Below, piece by piece: positions 1 through 8,041 of a stretch of DNA of 64,000 nt. The position numbers and the translations under genes were made by a program. Under the pieces are notes generated by a model, which saw only the letters and a program-made list of their open reading frames with translations, was not told the DNA's origin and searched no databases. The DNA lies in contig NZ_SOBN01000001.1 in assembly GCF_004365705.1 (NCBI RefSeq), positions 3,954,001 through 4,018,000 of the forward strand. The letters are read 5' to 3'. Each line of letters begins with the position of its first letter. Position 1 is the stretch's first letter. This DNA is from Streptomyces sp. 846.5. GTDB lineage: Bacteria; Actinomycetota; Actinomycetes; Streptomycetales; Streptomycetaceae.

Positions 1-1
1 G

Positions 2-136
2 CCCTACCTCGAACTCGGCGGCGACTACTACACCCGCCGCGAGCCCGAACGCGCCAAGGCCCGCATCACCGCCCAGGCAGAGGCCCTCGGGCTCGCCGTC
101 ACCTTCAGCCCCATCGAGCCCGACACCGCCGCCTGA
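2..136 (+). CDS. 3' end of an unidentified gene, possibly a transposase
   Basis: An open frame runs in from the window edge and ends at TGA 134-136, giving 44 residues that start PYLELGGDYYTRREPERAKA and end in IEPDTAA. It is Ala/Arg rich and has no catalytic motif. The tail style (YLELGGDYY then a short basic helix and a beta-like LGLAVTFSP) recalls the extreme C termini of some actinobacterial transposases, and it sits among mobile remnants, but I cannot assign a family. The gene body lies outside the window. Confidence 0.4.
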   Translation, partial: PYLELGGDYYTRREPERAKARITAQAEALGLAVTFSPIEPDTAA

Positions 137-235
137 CAACGCCCACAGTGCACCATTTGCGCAGGCCGGCCGCCACCGGTTCCCGAAGCATGTCAACAAG
201 GCACCGCCGCACCTTCCGTCTGCCGGGCTGACCGT

Positions 236-729
236 GATTTTCGCGTCAGCAAGTACCGCTTCGTGGAGGAGGTCGACATCGTCTCCGGCCTCGACAGCCG
301 CCCGGACCTGGTGAAGATGGACCCGTACGCGTTCGAGCACCTGGTCCGCCAGCTCTTCGAGGCCGTCGGGCTGGAGGCCTGGACCACCCAGGCCAGCCGC
401 GGCGACGGCGTCGACGCCGTCGCGATCAACCGCGACCCCCTGACCCCGGGGGCCTGTGCGTCATCCAGGCCAAACGCTACAAAGACGCCGTACCGGCCGA
501 CGCCGTCCGAGCACTGGCCGGCGTCATGACCGACAAGGCCGCGGCCAAGGGCATCCTGGTCACCGCCTGTTACGGCAAATCCAGCCTCGACTTCACCCAA
601 CGCACCGGACGCATGCAACTCATCGAAGGACGCGGCCTCAAAGCCCTCCTCAAAGAACACCTCGGCATCGACGCCATCATCGGCCTACCCAAAATCCCCC
701 GCGGCTGGCACCCTCAAGACATCCAATAG
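236..729 (+). pseudogene. Mrr-like restriction endonuclease, C-terminal remnant, frameshifted
   Basis: Two frames join into one C-terminal Mrr-type nuclease domain. The first (from about 236) reads EEVDIVSGLDSRPDLVKMDP, then FEHLVRQLFEAVGLEAWTTQ and GDGVDAVAIN. After about 440-455 the sequence continues in another frame as GLCVIQAKRYKDAVPADAVR and AAAKGILVTACYGKSSLDF to a stop at 729. The D...QAKRYK pattern is the Mrr-family active-site core (Asp, then Gln/Glu-x-Lys). Family members in Streptomyces are several hundred residues long, so the N-terminal part is missing. The frameshift and missing N terminus make this a dead gene. It was probably broken when the surrounding mobile DNA arrived. 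Family call is from recognised motifs; cleavage specificity unknown. Confidence 0.75.
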
Positions 730-990
730 CCACTGCGGTCGCCCGGCTCCAACGGCTCGACAAGGGCACGCAGGATCGAACGGCCCGCAAATCTTCAGGT
801 GCAGGTGTGGTGCTGTATGCGGTGGCCCATCCATACAGCGACATCGCACACGCGCAGCGCGCTGACTGTCTCGGGGACCTTGGCTTCTTCCCGGAGCGAG
901 ATCAGGCGCTGCTGCAGTTCGGCCCCGTCCGCATGGAGACCGCCTACACCCGCAGAAAGCCCTGAATCACCGGTATGACTCTGTTGGCTT
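730..990. other. Unassigned DNA between the Mrr remnant and the intron
   Basis: No convincing gene. On the minus strand a frame around 800-960 reads GLHADGAELQQRLISLREEA then KVPETVSALRVCDVAVWMGH before a stop, which looks protein-like but has no recognisable start or family. It may be the tail of another degraded gene. The last bases here form the inferred 5' exon of the group II intron. Confidence 0.3.
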
Positions 991-1573
991 GTGTCCTGAA
1001 CACGAAGAGGAGCTGCATGTAGGAGAGCTTCGCGAAGTGATGCTGTGCGGAAGATGAAGGATTCTGGCCCTTCGGAGTCGCCCTGCGGGGGGAGGCTTCA
1101 AACCGCCTCATGCTGCATTGGCTGAAGACCGTTGTGGTGAACGATGAGGAAAAGGCGTCGTAAGAGGCGTCAGGTAGGGATCGGGAAGACGAACGCGAGT
1201 GAATCGTTGCTGAAGTGTCGAAAGAGTTGAGACGACATCAAAACCGAGGTGTGCCAACAGCTTCGGGATGAGCCTGGCGGGTGCCCGTCTATTGGCCAGG
1301 CGGTGTCCGGCATGCAGACGACGTGAGCCCGATCTGCCGCTTTCGCATGGAACAGGAGAAGGCGTGCCCCGATACTGTCCGCCCTGGTAGGGGCGGGCGA
1401 CAGGGAGTGTCCCCGGCGGTGGAAGCCGCGAGGGATCGAGTACCGGCGCGGGGCGCGCTGGCGGACCGGCCCGTAGTAGTGACGAAGCTCCTGTAATGGG
1501 GGCGGAGCGAAGGGGCCGGGCTATTCGTGACGTTGTGTATCCGGACAACCGGACGTTCTCCGGGAGGAACTTG

Positions 1574-2838
1574 ATGGACACGTTGAAGTCACCGGCCAAG
1601 CCGTTCGATATCTCGAAGCGGGAGGTCTGGGAGGCATACGAGGGAGTGAAAGCGAATCAAGGTGCGCCGGGAGTGGACGGGCAGTCCATCGACGAGTTCG
1701 AGAAGGATCTGAAGAACAACCTGTACAGGATCTGGAACAGAATGTCGTCGGGGACGTACTTCCCGCCGCCAGTGCGTGCGGTCGAGATCGCCAAGTCCTC
1801 GCCGGGAGGCGGGGTGAGGATCTTGGGCGTGCCCACGGTGGCCGACCGGATCGCCCAGCCGTGGTAGCCAGGCACCTCACGAACCGGGTCGAGCCCGTGT
1901 TCCATGAGGACTCGTACGGCTACCGCCCCGGGCGGTCGGCACTGGACGCGGTGGAGCTCTGCCGGCAACGCTGCTGGAGCAAGGACTGGGTGATTGAGCT
2001 CGACATCCAGAAGTTCTTCGACAGCGTCCGGTGGGACCTCGTCGTCAAGGCCGTGGAAGCGCACACCGATGCCGTTTGGGTGGTTCTGTATGTCAAGCGG
2101 TGGCTGCAGGCCCCGCTCAGACTGCCCGACGGCACCTTGCAACAGCGGGACCGTGGAACCCCTCAGGGTTCAGCGGTCTCGCCCGTGCTCGCAAATCTGT
2201 TCATGCACTATGCGTTCGACCTCTGGCTGGACCGGGAGTTCCCCACCGTCAGCTTCGAACGCTACGCGGACGACGCGGTCATCCACTGCGCGTCCGAGCG
2301 GCAGGCCGGCCAGGTGCTGGCCGCGCTCACGAACAGGATGGAGGAAGTCGGGCTGCGACTGCACCCCGACAAGACCAGGATCGTCTACTGCCGGGACTGG
2401 AAACGCCGAGGCTCCTACGAGCACACGGAGTTCACCTTCCTCGGCTACACGTTCCGAGCGAGGAAGTCGCAGGACAAGAACGGCAGGCTCCGCCAGTCGT
2501 TCCTCCCCGCGATCAGCAAGGACGCTCAGAAGAGGATCAGTGCGGAGATCCGCGACTGGCGGCTCCACATCGGCTCCGACCTCTCCTTCGTGGACCTCGC
2601 CCGACGGATCAATCCGATCGTGCGGGGCTGGATGCAGTACTACGGCCGTTTCTACCGATCGGCCCTGTACCCCCTCCTGGAGCGCATCAACTCCTACCTG
2701 GTGCGCTGGATCCGCAAGAAGTACGAACGGTTCGCGGCCCTGCGCAAGGCCATCCGAAGGATGCAGATGATTGCCAAGTGGTATCCCGGCATGTTCGCGC
2801 ACTGGAGATGGGTCAGCACGGCGGCCTCGGCCTGGTGA
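1574..2838 (+). pseudogene. ltrA: Group II intron reverse transcriptase/maturase, single frameshift
   Basis: The protein begins MDTLKSPAKPFDISKREVWE at ATG 1574 (GGGAGGAAC upstream). It covers RT0-RT3 up to GVPTVADRIAQPW, then stops at 1865-1867. The remaining RT and maturase follow in another frame from about 1861 (VVARHLTNRVEPVFHEDSYG). One missing base near 1859-1861, turning an expected IAQTVVARHL into IAQPW-stop, explains the split. The palm retains YADD (about 2261-2272) and the GTPQGSAVSP motif. The group II maturase X domain is present (GWMQYYGRFY). No HNH endonuclease domain follows the maturase. There is no obvious slippery heptamer, so I treat this as an inactivating mutation rather than programmed frameshifting. 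The product normally splices and mobilises its own intron. Confidence 0.85.
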
Positions 2839-2850
2839 TCAGAATGGTAC

Positions 2851-2884
2851 GAGCCGTGTGATCGGAGACGATCAAGCACGGTTC
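2851..2884 (+). ncRNA. Group II intron domain V (with domain VI just downstream)
   Basis: A 34-nt hairpin with outer arms GAGCCGTG and CACGGTTC, inner stem TGATC/GATCA and loop GGAGAC. The AGC catalytic triad lies in the 5' arm at 2852-2854. A second hairpin (GCCGGGAG...CTCCCGGC, about 2892-2916) fits domain VI and ends at the inferred 3' splice site. The fold is that of an active ribozyme, so the RNA core seems intact although the protein is broken. Confidence 0.85.
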
Positions 2885-2934
2885 TGTGAGGGCCGGGAGG
2901 TGAGAACCCTCCCGGCTACTCGGCGCTTTCCGGC

Positions 2935-2990
2935 CTACTCCTTGTTGCCCGGGCACATGCCGGCCCGGGAGGCGAGGTGCCCGGCGGTGG
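2935..2990 (-). pseudogene. IS110-family transposase fragment (minus strand)
   Basis: Read on the minus strand, this encodes TAGHLASRAGMCPGNKE, which matches the conserved C-terminal block of IS110/IS116 transposases (usually TAGHLASWAGMCPGNNESAGK). A TAG interrupts it after NKE. Beyond the stop the frame still reads AGK, so the similarity runs up to the inferred intron 3' end. It is a short remnant with no start and no catalytic DEDD domain. Confidence 0.7.
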
Positions 2991-3099
2991 CGTGCTGGTC
3001 ACCATCCCCGGGATCAGCTTGACGCTGGCCCAGGTCCTGATCGCCGAGGTCGGCGTGGACATGGGTCACTGCGAGATCACCTCCGTCGGGTACCGGTGA
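2983..3099 (+). pseudogene. IS110-family transposase fragment (plus strand)
   Basis: The plus-strand frame reads GVLVTIPGISLTLAQVLIAE then VGVDMGHCEITSVGYR and TGA. LxTIPGIS..AQVLIAEVG is the helix-hairpin-helix start of the IS110 C-terminal domain. In an intact transposase this block comes just before TAGHLASWAG in the same direction. Here that next block lies on the opposite strand immediately to the left, so the two pieces are joined head to head. Confidence 0.7.
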
Positions 3100-3196
3100 T
3101 TGCTGTACGACTGCGGCACGGACGACACGAAACGACCCCTCCCGCAACGAGCAATCACAAGATCATCCTACTGCCACCAACAACGTGCCGACACCC

Positions 3197-4390
3197 CTAG
3201 CCGGCCTGCCGGGCGCCGCTGTCCGCGGGGGCGAGGACACAGTGGGTGCCGCTGAAGATGGTGGGCATGCACTTGTTGCAGTGGATGCACAGGGACCGGG
3301 TTGCGGGCTCCTTCTGCATCCGGTTGAGCAGGTCGGGCTCGCGCAGCAGCGCGCGGGCCATCGCAACGAACTGGAAGCCCTCGGCCATGGCCCGGTCCAT
3401 GGTCTCCTTGGTGCTGACCCCGCCGAGGAGCACCAGGGGGAGGTTCACAGCGGCGCGGAACTGGCGGGCGCTCTCCAGGAGGTACGCCTCCTGGTACGGG
3501 TAGCTGTGCAGGAAGCGCCCGCCGACCAGCTTTATCCCGAGCCTGAGCGGTTGGGGCATCGCCGCGGCGAACTCGTGCAGCGGGGCCTCGCCGCGGAACA
3601 GGTACATTGGATTCAACAGGGAACTGTCGGCGGTGAGTTCGAGCGCGTCCAGGCTGCCGTCGCTCTCGATCCACTGGGCCACCTGGAGGCTCTCGTCCAG
3701 CCAGAGGCCGCCGGGTACGCCGTCGTCCATGTTGAGCTTCGCCAGGATGGCGATCTTGTCGCCCACGCCGTCGCGCACCGCGCGGCACACATCGCGGGCC
3801 ACCCGTGCGCGTCCGGCGAGCGAACCGCCGTACTCGTCCTTGCGCTTGTTGATCTTCGGGCTGAGGAACGAACTGGAGAAGTAGTTGTGGCCCAGGTGGA
3901 TCTCGACGGCGTCGAAGCCGGCCTCGATCGCGAATTTGGCGGCGTCCGCGTGTGCCTGGGTGATCCGCTCGATGTCGGCCTTCGAGGCGGCGCCCACAAC
4001 GCGGCCGGTCGGTGCGCTGAAGTAGCGGGACGGCGAGAGCGCGGGCACGCCGTTGGACTTGGCGTTGGCGACCGGTCCGGCGTGGCCGATCTGCGCGGAT
4101 GCGGCCGCGCCCTGCGCGTGGACGGCGTCGGTGAGGCGGCGCAGCCCCGGGATGGCGTCGGGACGCATCCAGATCTGGTCGCGCTCGGTGCGGCCCTCGG
4201 GGGCGACGGCGCAGTAGGCCACGGTCGTCATGCCGACCCCGCCCGCGGCGTGGCGGCGGTGGAACTCGATGAGTTCGTCCGACACCACGGCGCCCTTGGT
4301 CATGCCCTCGAACGTGGCGGCCTTGAGGATCCGGTTGCGCAGCGTGACCGGCCCGAGGCGTGTCGGCTGGAAGACGTCAGGGGTTGTCAT
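3197..4390 (-). CDS. NADH:flavin oxidoreductase (Old Yellow Enzyme family, Fe-S type)
   Basis: 397 residues from ATG 4390 with AGGAGAAGG upstream; the longer frame to 4588 runs into the neighbouring SDR gene. The TIM-barrel flavin domain shows LRNRILKAAT near residue 20, an AQIGHAG block, and the signature INKRKDEYGGSLAGRAR. GGVSTKETMDRAM and FVAMARALLREPDLLNRM form the FMN phosphate site. The C terminus has CIHCNKCM...C, a cysteine pattern like the 4Fe-4S site of 2,4-dienoyl-CoA reductase relatives, but the protein ends there and lacks the C-terminal NAD-binding half. It probably reduces an activated C=C bond; substrate unknown. It lies 19 nt downstream of the SDR gene, so the two are likely co-transcribed. 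Confidence 0.85.
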   Translation of the reverse strand: MTTPDVFQPTRLGPVTLRNRILKAATFEGMTKGAVVSDELIEFHRRHAAGGVGMTTVAYCAVAPEGRTERDQIWMRPDAIPGLRRLTDAVHAQGAAASAQIGHAGPVANAKSNGVPALSPSRYFSAPTGRVVGAASKADIERITQAHADAAKFAIEAGFDAVEIHLGHNYFSSSFLSPKINKRKDEYGGSLAGRARVARDVCRAVRDGVGDKIAILAKLNMDDGVPGGLWLDESLQVAQWIESDGSLDALELTADSSLLNPMYLFRGEAPLHEFAAAMPQPLRLGIKLVGGRFLHSYPYQEAYLLESARQFRAAVNLPLVLLGGVSTKETMDRAMAEGFQFVAMARALLREPDLLNRMQKEPATRSLCIHCNKCMPTIFSGTHCVLAPADSGARQAG

Positions 4391-4409
4391 TGTCCTTCTC
4401 CTGTGGCGG

Positions 4410-5237
4410 TCAGGGAGCCATCGGCGTGGGCTGGGCGTCCGGGCGCATCGCGGCGTCGGTGCCGCCGTCGACGAAGAGCGTCGCCCCTGTGGTGAAGCGC
4501 GCCTCGGGGCGCAGGAACTGGTGGACCCAGAAGGCGATGTCCTCGGGGGCACCGAAGACGCCGAGGGGCATGGGGGTGGGGAAGGCATCCGCGTCCAGGT
4601 CCTCGGCCTTGCCGGTGGATCCCAGCATCAGGGGAGTGAGGACCGCGCCCGGTGCGATCACGTTGAGCAGCACACCCTGGCGGGCCCAGTCGGCGGTGAC
4701 CGCCATGCTGCGTGCCCAGCGGGCCAGCGCGAACTTGGAGGTGGCGTACGCGGAGATGCTCGGGGCGGCTTCCAGCACCTCGGCGGGCATCGTGGCCTGG
4801 ACCGCGCTCGCGTGCTCGCGCGCCGCCGTCTCGTCCCCGGCGAGGAGGAGTTCCACGAGCCTCTCGTCGATCATCGGTACGGTGGTCGAGGAGTTGGAGC
4901 CGATCACCACGGCGCGGCCCGCGGAGGAGCGGGCCAGGGCGGGACGCAGCCCTTCCAGCAGCGCGACGGGGCCGAAGTAGTTGATCGAGGCAACGGCGGC
5001 GGCGTCCTTCATCGAGGGGCCGACTCCGGCGACGGCCGCGACGCCGTCGAGGGTGCCGCCGCAGTTCTCCAGGATGCCCTGGACCGCGGCCTCGCGGCCT
5101 TCGCCGGTACCGAGGTCGGCTGTGATGTCGGCGTCCCGGAGGTCGACCCCAATGACGGTGTGGCCGGCCTCCCGCAGAACCCTGGCGCTGGCGGCGCCCA
5201 TTCCGGACGCCGATCCGGTGACGGCGTAGATACCCAT
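4410..5237 (-). CDS. Short-chain dehydrogenase, 3-alpha-hydroxysteroid dehydrogenase/carbonyl reductase-like
   Basis: 275 residues from ATG 5237 with GAGGAGG upstream. The Rossmann nucleotide motif is TGSASGMG at residues 7-14. IGVDLRDADITADL resembles the start of Comamonas 3-alpha-HSD/carbonyl reductase, as does the INYFG segment. The active site is Ser (VVIGSNSS) with YATSK. The C terminus FVDGGTDAAMRP also follows that subfamily. Like that enzyme it has an inserted segment between the catalytic Ser and Tyr. It probably oxidises or reduces a hydroxysteroid or aromatic/aliphatic ketone with NAD(H). It is first in a two-gene operon with the flavin oxidoreductase and is divergent from a TetR gene. 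Confidence 0.82.
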   Translation of the reverse strand: MGIYAVTGSASGMGAASARVLREAGHTVIGVDLRDADITADLGTGEGREAAVQGILENCGGTLDGVAAVAGVGPSMKDAAAVASINYFGPVALLEGLRPALARSSAGRAVVIGSNSSTTVPMIDERLVELLLAGDETAAREHASAVQATMPAEVLEAAPSISAYATSKFALARWARSMAVTADWARQGVLLNVIAPGAVLTPLMLGSTGKAEDLDADAFPTPMPLGVFGAPEDIAFWVHQFLRPEARFTTGATLFVDGGTDAAMRPDAQPTPMAP

Positions 5238-5304
5238 GGTGTGAGCCTCCTCGATCGCTGGCAGTACCGGATCGCGCAGTGGTCCGGTCGGGTGCCAATC
5301 GGTT

Positions 5305-5321
5305 TTCAATCACTGATTGAA
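5305..5321. promoter_or_regulatory. 17-bp palindromic operator between SDR and TetR genes
   Basis: TTCAATCA-C-TGATTGAA is a perfect 8-bp inverted repeat around one base, lying between the divergent SDR (start 5237) and TetR (start 5356) genes. The size, symmetry and position are typical of a TetR-family dimer site controlling both genes. Binding is inferred. Confidence 0.7.
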
Positions 5322-5355
5322 TATCACGAGTCCCCCGTGTGTTGCAATAACATCC

Positions 5356-5979
5356 ATGGCGGATGAATCGAGCTCGACCAGGGACCGGCTGCTGGCGGCA
5401 GCCGAGCGGCTCTTCCTGGAACGAGGGGTGAACCAGGTATCGGTACGCGCGGTCAACGCCGAGGCGGGTCTGAACCCCGGCGCGGTGCACTACCACTTCG
5501 GGTCCCGCGAGGGACTCGTGGGGGCGTTGCTGGAGCGCGAGCTCTTCCCGCTGTGGCGCGACAGGCTGGAAGGCGTCGCCGAACAGTCGCCCGTAGGCAC
5601 CTCCGGGAGGTCACTTCTGGACATCCGCTCACTGGTCGCAGCCGTCGTCGAGCCGTTCGACGACCTGGTCCGCTCGGAGCGCGGACGTATGCTGTGCCGC
5701 CTGCTCGCCCAGACCTGCCTGAGCGCCGACCGCCCGCTCGTCGGGTCGCCCTGGTTCGGTACCGCCCCGTTCGAAGTGATCCTCGGCAGGGCCCTTCCGC
5801 ATCTGTCCATACGCGAGATCGCGGACCGCTGGCGGCTGGCGTTCGTCATGCTGCTGGAGACATACGGGCGTCCGCTCCACTCAGGCAATGCCGCCACCAC
5901 CGAACCAGCTTTCCCGGAAGCCCAGACGGTCATCGCGTTTGTAACCGCGGGTCTGACCGCCCCCTCCGCCGCCGGCTGA
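5356..5979 (+). CDS. TetR-family transcriptional regulator
   Basis: 207 residues from ATG 5356 (MADESSSTRDRLLAAAERLF). An upstream TTG at 5317 overlaps the operator and is less likely. The N-terminal helix-turn-helix spans residues 10-55 and includes VSVRAVNAEAGLNPGAVHYH followed by FGSREGL, the canonical TetR YHHF-like recognition end. The C-terminal ligand domain is not recognisable. It is divergent from the SDR/flavin oxidoreductase pair and probably represses it and itself through the palindrome at 5305-5321, released by a substrate of that pathway. Confidence 0.85.
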   Translation: MADESSSTRDRLLAAAERLFLERGVNQVSVRAVNAEAGLNPGAVHYHFGSREGLVGALLERELFPLWRDRLEGVAEQSPVGTSGRSLLDIRSLVAAVVEPFDDLVRSERGRMLCRLLAQTCLSADRPLVGSPWFGTAPFEVILGRALPHLSIREIADRWRLAFVMLLETYGRPLHSGNAATTEPAFPEAQTVIAFVTAGLTAPSAAG

Positions 5980-6076
5980 CGTCCGCGCAGTCGATCCGCC
6001 CCTTTGCAGTGTCACGAGGAGCACGGCAGCGGCGCGATGCCAGACGGTCCAGTACACCCGACGGCCTGTGGCGGTG

Positions 6077-6470
6077 TCAGGCGCCGCGCGGGGCCAGGGT
6101 GATGGTGGCCTCCACGCCGGTGAACGCCACCGAGGTGACGTACTGCTGGTCCTGATCGTGCCCGTCCTGACCGTCCTCGCAGCCGTCGGCCAGGGCGCCG
6201 AACACCTCGCCGTCGGATAGGTCCGCCACCAGCACCCGCACCGCCCGCTCCGCCGCGCTGTTCAGCATCAGGGCAGTCATGCGGCTGCTGACCTCGAACA
6301 GGTCTGACAGCTCGCGAGCATCGAAGCCGCGCCGGAAGGTCGAGTTCGAGTGGGCCCGCACCAGCTGGCAGAACCCCGGGTCACCGCGCTACAGCATCTA
6401 CTCGGGCAGGTCGTTGAAGTTGTCCATCACCCGGCTACACGCCCAGAACACCAGCGCCGCCACCGCGGCC
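6077..6470 (-). pseudogene. Unknown protein, truncated with two in-frame stops
   Basis: The minus-strand frame is open from 6470 and reads AAVAALVFWACSRVMDNFND then LPE-stop-ML-stop-RGDPGFCQLVRAHSNSTFRR and on through FDARELSDLFEVSSRMTALM to a stop at 6077. The reading is continuous apart from the two TAG codons, as expected for point-mutated decay. It has no upstream start: the frame begins right at IS21-like repeats (6471-6541), so an insertion probably removed the 5' end. I do not recognise the family. The most likely live remnant start (GTG 6361) would give 94 residues. Confidence 0.5.
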
Positions 6471-6541
6471 CTGTGACAGCGAAGTCGGGACGGTTGTCAC
6501 CGAAGTCAGGACAACGCTGATCTGTGACATCGAAGTTGGGA
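6471..6541. repeat. Three short repeats resembling IS21-family terminal repeats
   Basis: Three imperfect direct copies of a 19-20 bp unit lie in a row: TGTGACAGCGAAGTCGGGAC (6472-6491), TTGTCACCGAAGTCAGGAC (6494-6512) and TGTGACATCGAAGTTGGGA (6522-6540). Spacings are 22 and 28 bp. IS21-type elements carry multiple such end repeats bound by their transposase. No istA/istB gene remains nearby, so this is probably one abandoned end. Confidence 0.55.
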
Positions 6542-6638
6542 TCTGTACAGGTGACCAAGATGTCCGCCGGAGCTGGCAGTTCAGGACGGCGGGCGGTACA
6601 GGCTGCCAGTACACCCGACCGAGACCCCCTCGTGCTGG

Positions 6639-7446
6639 TCAGACTGTTGGCTGTGCTGATCCCCGCAGGCCTACGTCACGCTGTTGAACGGCCTGGATCA
6701 TCTCCAGATTGAAGTGGTAGACCAAGTTGCCGAGCTGCTGCAGACGGCTTTCGAGGTCCGGGCGCGGCTGCCCTTCTCCTTTCCACAGGGCTTCCACCTC
6801 ACTCCCGAGGTCCACAAAGAGGACCCCGTCCAGCAACCCCTGAGCCCGGACAGACGATATGAACCCACGGGGGTGCAAAAGCACACAGCGGACCGACGTG
6901 CCTTCCGATAATCCATCGAGCGCCTCAGCGAAGTGATCATCCGCCGCAACTGTCGTCAAACGATCGTCTGACGACAGGTCAGCGACGGCGTCCAATGAAC
7001 CCGTGCAATCCGGGGGCTCGCGGTGGTCGGACGTCGTCCCCCTGGGTGGGGAAGGACTTGAGGTAGTACGCCGCAGCGGCAGCCACCGCGACCACCGACA
7101 GCAGGCGTTGCGCAGGGTCTGGCGGGTGCTGGTGGGCTCCTTGAAAACGGCGGCAACGCCGCTTGCCTGCAGCACGCGGGTGATGCCCCAGGTGGTGGGA
7201 CCAGTGTCGGCAGGAGGTGCCCTGTGTTTTGCGGCGGGCGGCGATGAGCACGCTGATGCCGCCGGAAACGAGAAGCTGTTGCGATGCGCCACTACCAAGC
7301 CGCAAGAAGCGGAACAGAGAACCTGAGCCAAACCGTTCTTTGCGGCCTGTGACGGCGATCGGCAAACCGCCTAATAGGGTGCGAAATACCCATACTGCGA
7401 GCCGAGGCACCAATCCCCGCAGAACCCGCCTGCAGGTGAGGCTCAC
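6639..7446 (-). pseudogene. Unknown gene broken by several frameshifts
   Basis: Two overlapping minus-strand frames (7446-6979 and 7331-6639) each look protein-like in different parts. The first begins MSLTCRRVLRGLVPRLAVWV and includes a possible membrane helix (SVVAVAAAAAYYLKSF). The second ends with a soluble-looking domain: DDRLTTVAADDHFAEALDGL, CVLLHPRGFISSVRAQGLLD, LVYHFNLEMIQAVQQRDVGL. Switching frames two or three times gives one plausible membrane-anchored protein of about 260 residues. I recognise no family. It could instead be an intact 230-residue gene from 7331. Its place beside other decayed genes favours a pseudogene. Confidence 0.35.
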
Positions 7447-7619
7447 CAGCCACTGACCTGCGCGTTCACATGAAGCCCCGCCAGGAACGCCCTTCTGGCA
7501 AACCCCCGGAACGGGGCGTGGGGGTCAATGGTGGTGCGCAGTGGTGCAGTGGTGACGCATTACACCCAGATTGATCTAGACATCATGAGCGCATCATGCC
7601 TCTGACCTGCGATTTTGTG

Positions 7620-7690
7620 AGCGGGTGACGAGAATCGAACTCGCGCTCTGAGCTTGGGAAGCTCATGTTCTACCATTAAACTACACCCGC
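7620..7690 (-). tRNA. glyT: tRNA-Gly (anticodon CCC)
   Basis: Read on the minus strand, a full cloverleaf: acceptor GCGGGTG pairs with CACCCGC, the D arm holds TTTAATGGTAGAA, the anticodon stem TGAGC/GCTCA encloses loop TTCCCAA (anticodon CCC), and the T arm is GCGAG-TTCGATT-CTCGT. The discriminator is T and CCA is not encoded. The 3' end faces the decayed mobile region to the left, as expected where elements integrate into tRNA 3' ends. Confidence 0.95.
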
Positions 7691-8041
7691 GTGATCGGCC
7701 GTCAGGTAGGGCCGACGCGTTTACTCTACCCCATGGCCCCGGTCGGACGCACCGACCGTGTGGGCGGGGTGGGGATCTGCCGGGGGTGGGTGCGGCGGGT
7801 GGTGGGGGAGGGGCGCTGCGGCGTACTGTGGCGGCGGATTCCGGGGTGAGTATCGAGGTGGGATCCGGTCGGCGTGCCATCGGGGTGGATGTCCGGAACA
7901 TCCCCTAATGTGACAACGCCGTCCCCGGGCGAAGCAGTCGGTCGAACACCCGGACCGCCCGTGCGGCAGAGCGAGTTGGGCCTGGTCGGCCACCGCCCGC
8001 GCGGTTGGGCACGGCATGTCGTCCGATGGGGAAAGGAAACA
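7691..8041. other. Intergenic, no gene seen
   Basis: A 351-bp stretch rich in G runs. It must contain the tRNA promoter (minus strand) and the promoter of the small gene at 8042. I see no convincing coding frame, hairpin or repeat. Confidence 0.4.

Larger units (their letters stand above)
991..2919 (+). mobile_element. Group II intron (ribozyme plus reverse-transcriptase ORF)
   Basis: The 5' end is placed at GTGTCC (991), resembling the GTGYG-type intron start. The region 1480-1520 carries the conserved run GTAGTAGTGACGAAG...CTCCTGTAATGG...GGAGCGAAGGGGC seen in domain I of bacterial group II introns. Domains V and VI lie at 2851-2918, and the 3' end is placed at the AC dinucleotide 2918-2919. 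An LtrA-type protein gene lies in domain IV. The presence of the intron is certain from domain V plus the RT. The exact ends are estimates, because exon sequences are not recognisable as one uninterrupted gene. Confidence 0.85.

Noticed and set aside
1859-1867. Programmed frameshift in the intron reverse transcriptase
   Set aside because: No slippery heptamer or downstream pseudoknot is visible, and the shift is explained by one missing base. I call it a mutation.
7447-7619. Attachment-site core next to the tRNA
   Set aside because: I looked for a direct repeat of the tRNA 3' end to the left and found none in the window. The GTGGTG-rich stretch here is only low complexity.
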